The notes under the pieces: model-generated
The model's database searches: none
What the model saw: the letters and a program-made list of their open reading frames with translations, nothing else
Told to the model about the DNA's origin: nothing
Made by a program: the position numbers and the translations under genes
Part shown: positions 35,901 through 45,212 of the stretch, in pieces
Position numbering within the stretch: position 1 is the first letter of the stretch
Layout of the letters: every line of letters begins with the position of its first letter
Origin: an uncultured Kordia sp.
GTDB taxonomy: Bacteria > Bacteroidota > Bacteroidia > Flavobacteriales > Flavobacteriaceae
Reading direction: 5' to 3'
Assembly (NCBI RefSeq): GCF_947496985.1
Contig: NZ_CANMEZ010000003.1
Location: 558,001-622,000 of the forward strand
Length of the DNA stretch: 64,000 bases

Positions 35901-38779
35901 GTTCACAAATAGCAATAGGTGAAAATCCAACAAATATTTTAATAATAACAGATGAAATTATTTTCCAAGAAGACATAACACTTGTCATTGATGTTAATGG
36001 AAACCCTGTACCTTGTAAATTGGAGATTCTAGTAAGTATAAATGAAGAAAGAGAAATTATTGAAGTTGATATTGATATGGCACGAGAAATATGTTATAAC
36101 ATACAAGAAACGACGCCTATTCCAGAAACAATATCAGTAGTTCCTTCAGAAGGAATATTAACATCACCACAAGAGCCTACAAACGGACAAAGTTTCATTG
36201 AATCATTTGACGGAGTATATTCATTAAATCCATTATTTGTACCAGCTTCATTAGCAGGTGAGCCAATTACATTTGAAGTAGATGGAATTCCTGTAGAAGG
36301 TTTTGAAACCCGCGTATATCTAATACCAGGATTTATCACAACTGATAGAGAAGTAATAAGTTGGGATGCAAATGGTGTAAACATACGATTGATTGCAACA
36401 CATCCTTATATTGACAAATCATACTTGGCATACGAATGGCTTAATGAAAATGATGAAATCATTGGAAACTCACGTATAGCAAACTTCCGTATAAATACTA
36501 CTGATGGAAGTGTAAACACAACTGTACGGGTTCGTACAACAGTAATTGGCACAGAAAATCAATTATGTAATTCAGGAGAATTTCCACTAATCATTGAAGA
36601 ATCACGACCAGAAATTACGGTAAGCATTCCGCCAGCAATCTGTTGGATAGAAGATGAACAGCATGAACCAATAAGCATTATCGTTTCTGACGATCAAGCA
36701 GAATTAATTTGTCCAATACAAGAAGAAGTAGGAGCTCAAATATTAAATGGCGAACCAGGAAACTATAGATTTGAAATAATTGAAGTTCCAAATGAATTAG
36801 TTGGCGTTCCAATTGTATTCGAAATTGGAGGAAATCCAGTAGCTTCAACCATTGTGTACAAAGTGCCGTCAAGTATAGAAGCACGCTATAACAATGCAAG
36901 TTGGAATGGAAACACACTTAGCATTGATATCCAAGTAACACATAGTTTAGAAGGTCAAATAGATACCATAGAAGATTACTTACAATACACATGGAAAGAC
37001 GAGCAAGAAGCAATTATTCTAACAGAAAAAGAACAAATTAATTTTGAAATCGTTACCGACGACGGAAGCATTAGTGAAAACTATACACTAGATATTCAAG
37101 TTAAAAATGAACTCATTGAGAATCCTTGTGAGCATACAAACATAGCAATGGTTATAGAAGAAAATCGTCCTAATGTTACCGTAACCATAGCTTCTAAAAT
37201 TTGTCATATTGAAGCGCTAGCTGGAGTAGAAAGATACCCAATAGTGGTTACGCCTTCAACTTTCAGCGTATCATCTCCAGACGGATCAGCATTTATACAA
37301 GGATCAATAGGAAACTATAGTCTCAACCCAGCTTTAGTACCTGAAGAATTACTTGGACAAGAAATTCGTTTCATAGCTGATGGCGAAGTAAAAGCATCAA
37401 CAGAAGTATACAAAATACCAGAACTCGTAAGAACCAACATAAATACAGCTAATGAAGTATGGGGAGCTAATGGATTAGCAATAGACTTATCAACAAATAT
37501 TACGGACAGACGCTATTACAAATACGAATGGTATATGCGCAGTAATAATGTAGATGTATTACTAAACAAAATAAACGAACCAAACAGATATCTTATTCCA
37601 GATGCTGGAGATGGAGTCAATGTGGAAATATTCTTAAGAGTATCAGCAAATACAAATAATATAGTTTGTTCACAAGAAACGGTAAAAACTAGAATCACTC
37701 GCCACAGACCTATTTCAGTATCAAAAGATCGATTCTGTATTCCAGATACACCAGTAGTATTTAGAGGAATTTCTACTGACGTAGGACTCATAGAAAGTAC
37801 AACTCGTTTATTACCAACAGATGTAATTACTGAAAATGATGGTAAATACGTATTCAATCCTGACAGAGTTACAGAAAATTTTTGGGGAGTAACACTTCGT
37901 TTCAGTGTAGGCGGAACTGTGCAAAGTGGTGTAGCAATCAAAGTATATAACACACCAAATAAAGAATCCATTGTACAAGATGTACAAGCGTCACAATGGG
38001 TGCCAGGTGGATATGAGTTTGTATTTACACATGATCTTATCAGTAAAAGTTATTTCTCTTACACACTTATATTACAATCGAATGATGAAGAATTAGAAAA
38101 AGTTGGAACACATAGATATTTTATTCCAACAAGTGAAAATATGATTACTGATAAAGTAGCTATAAAGATTAATATTTCAGATGAAGCTGTAGGTTGTAAA
38201 GAAGATCAACTTATAACTGTGGATACAATACGACCTGAAGAACCTTCAGAACGATTAGATTGTTCTACACCTTACAATAATAGATTAACATTATTAGGAG
38301 CATCAACATTATTAAAAGATATAACAGAACTCTATAAAGGACAAAACTTTCAAGATGACATTAAAACCACCGTGCTAGATCCTTTAAATCAAATTGTTAA
38401 TGGAATTATAGGAGCAAGAAATATAAACTCAATAACAGAAGGCACAACAAATGCTATTAATAATTTGAGAAAGGTTTTAGGATCTAACTTTTATAACAAT
38501 CCCAATATTGAATCAAGTTTCTACAAATCATTCTTAGCATTAGATGAAATCATTGAGTTGGTAATCTTAGAATTATTACGTTGTGTAAGTGATGTAAATT
38601 CAAATACAATTATTGCTACAGATAAATTTTTCTTGGATTCTCAAACAATAAATTCACAATATATTGAAAAGCCAAGACATACAATTGATAGTGGATATAT
38701 AAGTAAATATACACCTGTCATAACGATGTTCAAAACAAAAGTGGATGCGACATATGGTACTAAAGTAAAGCCTAGATAA
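32906..38779 (+). CDS. Giant modular eCIS protein in the fibre/cage slot
   Basis: 1957-aa protein encoded between the baseplate and tape-measure genes, where Afp/PVC have the tail-fibre gene. The start resembles phage fibre/baseplate heads (YLTGVGVGCGLNIVSF, then GVGITTDGDII). Residues about 100-880 are mixed and partly helical, with a CGGGGCDE loop near 170. Residues about 884-1777 are five tandem modules of about 165-190 aa. A helical C-terminal region ends the chain. No signal peptide. It could be a receptor-binding fibre, or a shell around the baseplate like the cage reported for AlgoCIS. I know no homolog by name. Confidence 0.7.
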   Translation: MKTTETKEPYLHILNSEGNIYEEFLPDQVLTHKNLNKIVNYFEDQDRLSRIYLTGVGVGCGLNIVSFSNKHIEIGQGVGITTDGDIIKSETRRFHYYSTLTDKADYSLFRQGQKAEGELKVYELYEQEATGRPGDELPLASFSINEATTLKDCIVIAYVETYTEDEGLCGGGGCDETGNKVFSNLKFLITHQSNKQHLIGKDTIYQNHDVLDYYDNLPDLCVPRIILTKENTNVGFPILEQYKKTFELKDDLYLGISTIIRKFSPRINFQKFGVLTTDIATYIDTIFSKSDDEHVQYRYDLLRDLVDTYREIKELILHSKFECVPNIKAFPKHLLLGTPELKTRVTTRHQFYPSPMVSENDENLLGIRALCIRFYYQLKEFNIINFESAQIKITPSKSYDKKLSERSIPYYYKSGKSLVNNWNPTSIKNRKANYQLGYNTGNLKDIDCIKNPLNYSHLDKDFYRIEGHQGKNFVIALKNILKKKAQYNLPFDVKAISINFPVNNISLDEDTCETKEYVTLLKTWVEEFNCVANRAIDFFGRYEGGNLGVNDTKADIHTVLREESQNDKSFLESIEDIKLGSLNINSPLANIRNTKLTGNAATLKTTTRQKLSGIQRNQLALAQINIGQELPTKFSTLNTYRRSLSFLLQSIIDSINPENLTADFVANEVIARFERFDSNQKIDTESDDFKLYIEIPTRIISHLEIVKYRFIRQLQDVYVTERWTAFHSAFADLCKEVEKVLYTLSTVTENDTFGKKVHDKMYEFLIHKVAGLCCLKEKFNWLKEQLDDIRSNLYKELILSKFVEQHPGLEHMAGVPKGGTFLMVYIGEQKITLEEEDVTVETFERGVLLDFALPYMCKSMCAPETIVYSDVVDPVTLAIARKKFCLPSNSEQENFIIEPERGVVTSPDGTAFIITTAEGYAFDPTKVPDALLGEGIQFLVDGKIPTIPIETVVYKLPENVTAAYEFVAWTDDGLVINLNVTHELEDLLYLQHTWKRVNGSQIAIGENPTNILIITDEIIFQEDITLVIDVNGNPVPCKLEILVSINEEREIIEVDIDMAREICYNIQETTPIPETISVVPSEGILTSPQEPTNGQSFIESFDGVYSLNPLFVPASLAGEPITFEVDGIPVEGFETRVYLIPGFITTDREVISWDANGVNIRLIATHPYIDKSYLAYEWLNENDEIIGNSRIANFRINTTDGSVNTTVRVRTTVIGTENQLCNSGEFPLIIEESRPEITVSIPPAICWIEDEQHEPISIIVSDDQAELICPIQEEVGAQILNGEPGNYRFEIIEVPNELVGVPIVFEIGGNPVASTIVYKVPSSIEARYNNASWNGNTLSIDIQVTHSLEGQIDTIEDYLQYTWKDEQEAIILTEKEQINFEIVTDDGSISENYTLDIQVKNELIENPCEHTNIAMVIEENRPNVTVTIASKICHIEALAGVERYPIVVTPSTFSVSSPDGSAFIQGSIGNYSLNPALVPEELLGQEIRFIADGEVKASTEVYKIPELVRTNINTANEVWGANGLAIDLSTNITDRRYYKYEWYMRSNNVDVLLNKINEPNRYLIPDAGDGVNVEIFLRVSANTNNIVCSQETVKTRITRHRPISVSKDRFCIPDTPVVFRGISTDVGLIESTTRLLPTDVITENDGKYVFNPDRVTENFWGVTLRFSVGGTVQSGVAIKVYNTPNKESIVQDVQASQWVPGGYEFVFTHDLISKSYFSYTLILQSNDEELEKVGTHRYFIPTSENMITDKVAIKINISDEAVGCKEDQLITVDTIRPEEPSERLDCSTPYNNRLTLLGASTLLKDITELYKGQNFQDDIKTTVLDPLNQIVNGIIGARNINSITEGTTNAINNLRKVLGSNFYNNPNIESSFYKSFLALDEIIELVILELLRCVSDVNSNTIIATDKFFLDSQTINSQYIEKPRHTIDSGYISKYTPVITMFKTKVDATYGTKVKPR
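35557..38238 (+). repeat. Five tandem protein modules within the giant gene
   Basis: Repeat units begin near residues 884, 1066, 1248, 1435 and 1613. Most share the layout: an SPDG-type loop, a NPxxVPxxLxG block (for example LNPALVPEELLGQEIRF), F-x-V-D-G-x-P, VYK(L/I/V)P, then W..(D/N)G..(I/L).(L/I).(V/A)TH, Y..Y.W, and I(C/F)-type ends. The modules are strongly diverged (the fifth most so), so this is an old expansion, probably of Ig-like beta-sandwich domains. Confidence 0.75.
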
Positions 38780-38782
38780 TAC

Positions 38783-41023
38783 ATGCATACGATTCATAAC
38801 ATAGCATTTGAAATAGATGTGAATCATGAAGGACAGCAACTTTCTTGGGAAGAATATTATGCGAAGTTTTTTGAAGATCGATTGTTGCCAAAAATTGAAA
38901 ATCTTTGCAACAATTGGGATGCAAAACATCCAAACAGAAAATGTAGTATAGATGAAATTGACATGAATGTTGAGGTTGATAGTTTAAATCTTGAAGAACT
39001 ACAAGAGAAAATTATCACTAAAATAAACGATCAATTACACATTCTAAATGAAAATGGAACAACGGCAAACGGAAGCGTGCGTGCAACAATCACTTCCTTG
39101 GCGTCTCCATTTGATGCATTGGTACAATACCTTAAAACGGGAATCTTACCAGCGTATATTTCTGTAAAAATATTCAAAGAATGGTTGGGGAATATCATAC
39201 AATTTACAACTGCTGAAAAAACAACACTAACGGCACTTTTTTCTAAAAATTCAATAACTATAGAACGAATGTTATCGCTATTGCGAAACAACTATGAAAA
39301 ATTTGCTGAAATAATTGAAGCAGATCAGAAAATCACAAAACAATACATAAAGCTTGAAAAAACATTCTTTAAAAAATTTGTAAAAGCAATCTGTGAAAAA
39401 TCACAAATAACATATCAAGAAAAACAAACAGAAATTTGGTTCAAAACCTTAGGTCTTAGCAGTTCATTAGCTCAATTTTCAAAAACATTCTTACAATTAT
39501 TTGAGCCAAAAGCGCTAACAGAACAAAAACGCCTAGTAAATACTAATGCTCACTATCTTTCAGTAGCAATATTACAAGCCATAATTCAAAACGAATTGCA
39601 ACAATCAATACAGATATCAATTGCTAAAATATTTGATATAATTTCTGTTGTGAGTTCTGAATCAAAAACGGAAGATAAAAGTCATAAAATCATTGATCAA
39701 ACAAAAAGTAAAAAGACTGATGATATAGAAAATAAAGTTGAAATAACAAGCTCACAGAATGCTCAAAATGATGTTGATGTAACAAAGAATACAACACAAG
39801 ATAAAAATACTGATCAAACAAAAAAAATCACAAAATCATCAAAAGAAATAGAAAATAAAGCTAATGAAGTAGGTAATACTACAATTCAAAATAGGTCAGA
39901 AGATGTTCAAAATGAAATAGATAGAAAAGATATTTCTAAAACGAACACAAACAAACAGCCTATCTTAGATAATAACCAAAAAGAAGTAGTAAAAGAGAAA
40001 AATTTAACTAAATCTGAATTAACACAAAATAGCAAGAAAACTATACAAACCTCAAAAGAAAGTAATCAAAGGAGCAACAATCAAATAGAAAATAGCCAGA
40101 AAGTTGTAAATACTAAAACTGAAAATATTTCAAATGATTCTACATCTTTTAATCGAGAAGTAAATAATGAAATCGCAACGCAATCAAAGGAAAACACAAC
40201 AAAAGGTAATATTGTAGAAAACAATACTTCTGTAAATAAACATTTACAAGAAAAAGAAGAATCGAATCTTTCCACATCCAGTGACAATATAAATACTGTA
40301 GAAACTTCTAATGTATTTGAAAATGAAAAGAATACAGAAAATGTAGGAGTCGCAAAAAGCAATAGTAATGCTGAAAAATTAGCAAACAAAGAAAATATAG
40401 AGAATACCAACAGTACAGTAAAGGGTAGCATAGTTATAAACAGTCAAGAAAACAGCGATACAACTTCAAAGCCAGCAATAGACAATACCATCTTTGAAAA
40501 ACTATCTAGAAATAATATTCTTGTGCGTGAAATTCCACTAACAACAGAAAAAGCAGGATTAATTCTATTAAATCCATTTCTAGCAAGGTTCTTTGAAGGC
40601 GCAAAACTTGTCGATGCAAACAATAAAATCTCAGACATAGGAAAAGCATGTATGTTATTACATTTCTTAGCTACAGGAACAGAAGATGTTACAGATGTAG
40701 AACTTACGCTTGAAAAACTATGCTTAGGAATTCCGCTAGATACCATTATCAACTATCAAATACCACTTACAGAAGCAGACAAAGCACTCTGTGATGAATT
40801 ATTACAAGCTGTAATACAACATTGGTCAGTATTAAAAAATAGTTCAGCAAATACGCTAAGAGACATGTTCTTAAAAAGAGAAGGGAACATCACACTAAAA
40901 GAAGATAGTATAAAACTAGTTGTAGAACGTTTAGCACAAGACATATTATTAGATAAAGTACCGTGGAGTATAGGATTATTCCAATTAAAATGGATGGACA
41001 AAAGAATGCATATTGAATGGTAA
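38783..41023 (+). CDS. eCIS tape measure protein (CIS_TMP, Pvc14/Afp14-like)
   Basis: 746-aa length-determining protein. The N-terminal domain (MHTIHNIAFEIDVNHEGQQL, EYYAKFFEDRLLPKIENLC) and the C-terminal domain (AGLILLNPFLARFFEGAKLVD, MLLHFLATG, LEKLCLGIPL, LLQAVIQHWSVLKNSSANTLR, DILLDKVPWSIGLFQL) match the contractile-injection-system tape-measure family. Between them (about residues 288-564) is a low-complexity Asn/Lys/Glu/Thr/Ser linker, expected to be extended in the tube lumen and to vary in length between strains. Starts three bases after the giant gene. Confidence 0.9.
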   Translation: MHTIHNIAFEIDVNHEGQQLSWEEYYAKFFEDRLLPKIENLCNNWDAKHPNRKCSIDEIDMNVEVDSLNLEELQEKIITKINDQLHILNENGTTANGSVRATITSLASPFDALVQYLKTGILPAYISVKIFKEWLGNIIQFTTAEKTTLTALFSKNSITIERMLSLLRNNYEKFAEIIEADQKITKQYIKLEKTFFKKFVKAICEKSQITYQEKQTEIWFKTLGLSSSLAQFSKTFLQLFEPKALTEQKRLVNTNAHYLSVAILQAIIQNELQQSIQISIAKIFDIISVVSSESKTEDKSHKIIDQTKSKKTDDIENKVEITSSQNAQNDVDVTKNTTQDKNTDQTKKITKSSKEIENKANEVGNTTIQNRSEDVQNEIDRKDISKTNTNKQPILDNNQKEVVKEKNLTKSELTQNSKKTIQTSKESNQRSNNQIENSQKVVNTKTENISNDSTSFNREVNNEIATQSKENTTKGNIVENNTSVNKHLQEKEESNLSTSSDNINTVETSNVFENEKNTENVGVAKSNSNAEKLANKENIENTNSTVKGSIVINSQENSDTTSKPAIDNTIFEKLSRNNILVREIPLTTEKAGLILLNPFLARFFEGAKLVDANNKISDIGKACMLLHFLATGTEDVTDVELTLEKLCLGIPLDTIINYQIPLTEADKALCDELLQAVIQHWSVLKNSSANTLRDMFLKREGNITLKEDSIKLVVERLAQDILLDKVPWSIGLFQLKWMDKRMHIEW

Positions 41024-41052
41024 ATTAACTATAAAACTACTATAAATACACA

Positions 41053-44000
41053 ATGATTACAGCGCGCACTCAACAAAACACTTCTGAAAAATCGAAAGGA
41101 AATAACTCTCGGTCAAGTATGTTTATTGCGCCAACGCAACTGAAAAAAAATAACGAAAATACTGCCGATGATAAAGAAGTTGATCTATTTATAACACCTA
41201 CGCAACAACAAAGTATAAAAAAAGATACAGCAAAGGAAAATACAAATACAACTGAAAATACAGCTAAAATAACTGTTGCTACGCCAACAAAAACTGAAAG
41301 TGTAGAGGAGAAAAAGGAAGAAATAATAGTTAATGAAACTCAGGAAACAACAGAAGGAAAAACTGAAAAGACACCAACAGTAACTACAGAAACTTCCACA
41401 GCAGAAACAACTGCGAAAACTGAAGCAAAAGCAACTGGCGAGTCCAAAACAACACAAAAAGGAAAAGCCAAACAAGGTGGCGGAGGTGGAAAAGGATACA
41501 ATGTTCCAGATGCTACTAAGGCAGGTGTAGTAGAAAAAGAAAAGGTAAAAGAAGAAGAAGCTCCACTAGTATTATCAACAGAAAACAGTAAAGTATACGC
41601 AGACGGATTAGCAAGCCAAAAACCAACAAACTTTATAAGAGGTGTAAAGGAGTCACATATTGCGTCAGCAGAAGTACAAGCCAACGAACAAAATACACTA
41701 AAAGAGTCACTTCCAGAAATAGAACAGCCTACAGGAATACCAATAAAGTCAGCGATACAAAAACAAAAAGCGAAAGCGCCTTCTGAAAAAGCTGGTGAAA
41801 AAATAAAAGGAGACAAATCAATCTTACCAGATTTAAGTCCGAAAGGAAAAAAAGAAGGTGCCCAAATAGCTACCAAAAGTATTCAACCAAGAAGTTCGGT
41901 ATTAGCGCGAATTCGTAGTTTTTTTGGTTTAGGAAAAAATGGAAGCGAAGAAGATCGCAAATCACAAATAAAAAGTGGAATCAGGAAGTTACCAACATCT
42001 GAAAGTGTAACAACAAACCCAGGGAAGAAACCAAAAGTAGATCTAACTGGACAAGCTAACCCAGGAAAAAACAAGCAAAATTTAGACGAATCTACAGCTA
42101 CAACGACTAAAGAACAACAAAAAAACTTAGCGGAGAGTAAGCTATACAAAGGTGAAGATGATATCTATCCAGAAATGGAATTAGAAATGTTATCACCAAC
42201 GGTAGAATTATCACAGCCACCAAAAACAAATCAACTCGCTAGCGAAATGCCAGAATTATCTGCTGAGGTTAAAAACAATTTTGATGCAAATGCAAAAGCA
42301 AAACTAGACGCAGATTTGGCGCCACATATGGAGCAACAAAATGCTGAATATGTAAAAATGCAAGCTGATCAAGATAAAGAGCGCCAAAAATCAGAAAAAG
42401 ACATTGATAAAGAAACACAACGTGTAAAAAAAGAGCAAGAAAAAGCACAAAGTACAGCAAAATCAGAAGTAGATACACAACGCGGTGAATGGCAAAAAGA
42501 AAATGAAAATGTCAAAAAAGAATACAGTGAGAAATCTGAAACAGAAAAGAAAAAAATAGATGGTCAAATTGATGCTAAAGTCAAAGATGCAGACACAAAA
42601 ATTGGTCAAGAATATAGCAAAGCTAAAAGAAAAGCTGATCAAGAAGTAGCAAAGACAGATAGAGAAGCAGCACGTAAAAAAGCACAAGCCAAAAAAGATT
42701 CTGAAAAGAAAAGTTGGTGGGACAGAGCTGTAAGTGCAGTAAGTAACTTCTTTGACAAACTAAAAGCTGGACTCAACAAACTTTTTGATGGATTACGAAG
42801 TCTCGTAAAAGGACTCATAGAAGCGGCTAAAAAGTTTGCGAACAAATTAATTGATCTTGCCAGAGATGCTATAGTGGGAATGATTAAAGTATTCGGTGAA
42901 GCCTTAAAAGCGTTAGTAAATGTCGCATTAGCTGCATTCCCGAAACTTCGCGATAAATTTAATGCAGCAATAGATAAAGCCGTAAACTTTGCTGTAGAAG
43001 CGGTAAATAAGCTAGCAGAAGGACTCAAAAAAGCGGTAAATGCATTGTTAGATTTATTAGGAGCCGCTTTAGATGCAATTCTTGCCGCATACCAAGCATT
43101 CTACAATTTATTGTTAGACGCAATGAAATTCTTAACAGTTGGATTGATAAAAATCATGCAAGGACTTGCGAACCTAGTAAGTGCAGCGATAGAAATGCCA
43201 GGGAATTTCTGGGGACAACTTTCAGAAGAATTTTTAGGCATGGATGTTACAAAACCATTACCATTTGAACGAAACACTCCTTACACAATACCTGGCGAGC
43301 CAGATACTGTAGCAACAAGCGTTAATCCTGTACAAGCATATGCAAATAAAGGGAATTATACACCTGAAGATTTTGTGGTAGAATTTGTGCCAAATAACAT
43401 GGAATTATCTCAGGAATTAATGTCGCGAATAACGATGTTACCAGAAAATGGTGAATTACAATTTGGAGATTCAAATGTTGAAACCATGGAGCATCTAAAC
43501 ATGGCTAGTGCTGCAAGTTCAGCAACAGCAAATACTGGTGATACAGGAATCACAGAAAATAATAGTAGCGGAAGTGATGGTGGTGGCGCAATGACAATGC
43601 CAACAGAATTATATGGTAATACAACAGGGCAAATAGATTGGTTTATAAACAAACAAAGTGCACAAGCACCGAAAAATGTGCCAGATTCTGCAGAAGGCAA
43701 ACAAGCAGCAGAACAAAGTGCAATTCCTCCAGGAATGCGTGTATTAGAACCACTAAGTGTAGGTGACCGACTCTATTATCTAAAAACACAAATGATGACA
43801 GCCATTCAGAAAAAATGGCAAGAAAACAAAGCTCTATACATCACTATCGGAACACTGGTCGTATTAGCAATAACAGCATTAGCCATTGCTACTGGTGGCG
43901 CTATATTCTCGCTTGTTCCACCAGCATTACAAATATTTGCAGCGCTCATGGCTGGAGCAGCATTACTAAAAGCATCTGGATTCTTTGGAACATACATGTC

Positions 44001-45180
44001 AGAAGGTTGGGCAGGAAACATTGTCAAAGGTGGAGCTGCATTAGCACGCGCAATTGGAATTTTATTAGTAGAACTAATTTTCATCCTATTATTTGACATG
44101 TCTACGTTGTTAAAAGTATTGAAATCTGGTGTAAAAGGCTCTGTGAAAATGGCGATTACAGGAACTAAAAATACTTTCAAAGCACTAGGAAGCGGACTCA
44201 AAGCATCTGGAAAAGGACTCATGAAAACAGGTTCTAAAGTTGTAACTGGTATCAAAGGGATAGGAAAAGGAGTTGGGAAAGGTGCCAAAACATTAGATGA
44301 TTTTGCCAAGCGAATGATGAAAAAAGCCAAGTTTAAAGGATTCAAATTTAAACGAAAAGGAAAATGGTTCCAAATCTACGGAAGTGTGAATCCTTGGGTA
44401 TTATTGGCTAGTGGAAAACTCGAGGAAATAGATACCAAACAAGGAAAAAAAATTGGAGAAGATGGTAAGTTTATATTGAAAAATGGTGAAGAGGTAGATG
44501 GTATTCTTGTGGCAACAAGCAAAACAGATCCAACAAAAGGGACTAAATATTATGAAAAACTAAAATTCAATACTGATGAAGCTAATATTGAAATATTCAC
44601 AAAATTATTAGCTGAAACAGATCTTGCTGCTAGAGTAAAAATGATGAGCGGTGTTATTAAAATTGATTATGAAGCACTTGCCAAACTAATAGGTAAAAAA
44701 GGAGCGAAAGCCGTAAGAGAAAGAGGTAACTTAAGAAAAGCCCTTTTAGAAGCTTTGAAAAAGAGTGGTAAGAAAATGAAAACTGAATTGTTTGAAGCAC
44801 ATCATATATTACCAGTAGAGCTCTTAAAAACAAGTCCTATACTACAAAAAGCCGTAAAAGGTGGTTTTAAATTTAATGATTTGATTAATGCAAAATGGGC
44901 AAAAAAATACAGTAGCAAAGTAAAAGCTTTAGAAGATGGTATACATTCTAGTCATGGAACATACACAAAAAATGTTGGAGAATTTATGGAGAAGGAATTG
45001 CTTAAGTATATGGATGAAATAGGTGTTGATGGAATTGAATTTTTATCAAATACGCAAGCAAAAATCTTTATGAATAAATTTGCTAAAAAAATAGGAAGTA
45101 AAATTGATAAATTAGTTGAAGCGAACAAATCATTACCTTTAAAAGATAAAAAGAGACTTAATGATATGGTTTTTGATTAA
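41053..45180 (+). CDS. Putative eCIS cargo protein with C-terminal AHH nuclease toxin
   Basis: 1375-aa modular protein. Residues 1-400: disordered Thr/Lys/Glu-rich leader with two FIxPTQ motifs (24-29, 46-51). About 410-553: charged coiled coil. About 553-713: amphipathic helices (WWDRAVSAVSNFFDKL and on). About 927-1016: hydrophobic membrane-type helices. C-terminal: an AHH nuclease of the HNH/EndoVII superfamily, with AHHILP (A1249-H1250-H1251), a downstream N, and H1298-S-S-H1301-G-T-Y1304. This layout is a polymorphic toxin: delivery/packaging region plus exchangeable toxin tip. The next gene looks like its immunity. No DUF4157 HExxH domain is present. Toxicity and loading are inferred. 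Confidence 0.75.
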   Translation: MITARTQQNTSEKSKGNNSRSSMFIAPTQLKKNNENTADDKEVDLFITPTQQQSIKKDTAKENTNTTENTAKITVATPTKTESVEEKKEEIIVNETQETTEGKTEKTPTVTTETSTAETTAKTEAKATGESKTTQKGKAKQGGGGGKGYNVPDATKAGVVEKEKVKEEEAPLVLSTENSKVYADGLASQKPTNFIRGVKESHIASAEVQANEQNTLKESLPEIEQPTGIPIKSAIQKQKAKAPSEKAGEKIKGDKSILPDLSPKGKKEGAQIATKSIQPRSSVLARIRSFFGLGKNGSEEDRKSQIKSGIRKLPTSESVTTNPGKKPKVDLTGQANPGKNKQNLDESTATTTKEQQKNLAESKLYKGEDDIYPEMELEMLSPTVELSQPPKTNQLASEMPELSAEVKNNFDANAKAKLDADLAPHMEQQNAEYVKMQADQDKERQKSEKDIDKETQRVKKEQEKAQSTAKSEVDTQRGEWQKENENVKKEYSEKSETEKKKIDGQIDAKVKDADTKIGQEYSKAKRKADQEVAKTDREAARKKAQAKKDSEKKSWWDRAVSAVSNFFDKLKAGLNKLFDGLRSLVKGLIEAAKKFANKLIDLARDAIVGMIKVFGEALKALVNVALAAFPKLRDKFNAAIDKAVNFAVEAVNKLAEGLKKAVNALLDLLGAALDAILAAYQAFYNLLLDAMKFLTVGLIKIMQGLANLVSAAIEMPGNFWGQLSEEFLGMDVTKPLPFERNTPYTIPGEPDTVATSVNPVQAYANKGNYTPEDFVVEFVPNNMELSQELMSRITMLPENGELQFGDSNVETMEHLNMASAASSATANTGDTGITENNSSGSDGGGAMTMPTELYGNTTGQIDWFINKQSAQAPKNVPDSAEGKQAAEQSAIPPGMRVLEPLSVGDRLYYLKTQMMTAIQKKWQENKALYITIGTLVVLAITALAIATGGAIFSLVPPALQIFAALMAGAALLKASGFFGTYMSEGWAGNIVKGGAALARAIGILLVELIFILLFDMSTLLKVLKSGVKGSVKMAITGTKNTFKALGSGLKASGKGLMKTGSKVVTGIKGIGKGVGKGAKTLDDFAKRMMKKAKFKGFKFKRKGKWFQIYGSVNPWVLLASGKLEEIDTKQGKKIGEDGKFILKNGEEVDGILVATSKTDPTKGTKYYEKLKFNTDEANIEIFTKLLAETDLAARVKMMSGVIKIDYEALAKLIGKKGAKAVRERGNLRKALLEALKKSGKKMKTELFEAHHILPVELLKTSPILQKAVKGGFKFNDLINAKWAKKYSSKVKALEDGIHSSHGTYTKNVGEFMEKELLKYMDEIGVDGIEFLSNTQAKIFMNKFAKKIGSKIDKLVEANKSLPLKDKKRLNDMVFD

Positions 45181-45212
45181 CTCTTATATAATAATGATTG
45201 AAGAAATATACA

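Noticed and set aside
43806-44345. 179-aa minus-strand open frame, and a similar one at 41340-41876
   Set aside because: Both are antisense to the cargo protein's hydrophobic and low-complexity regions; no start context or recognisable domain.
41053-45180. DUF4157 (eCIS core peptidase-like) domain
   Set aside because: Looked for the HExxH-type motif common in eCIS cargo proteins; none is present in this protein or elsewhere in the locus.
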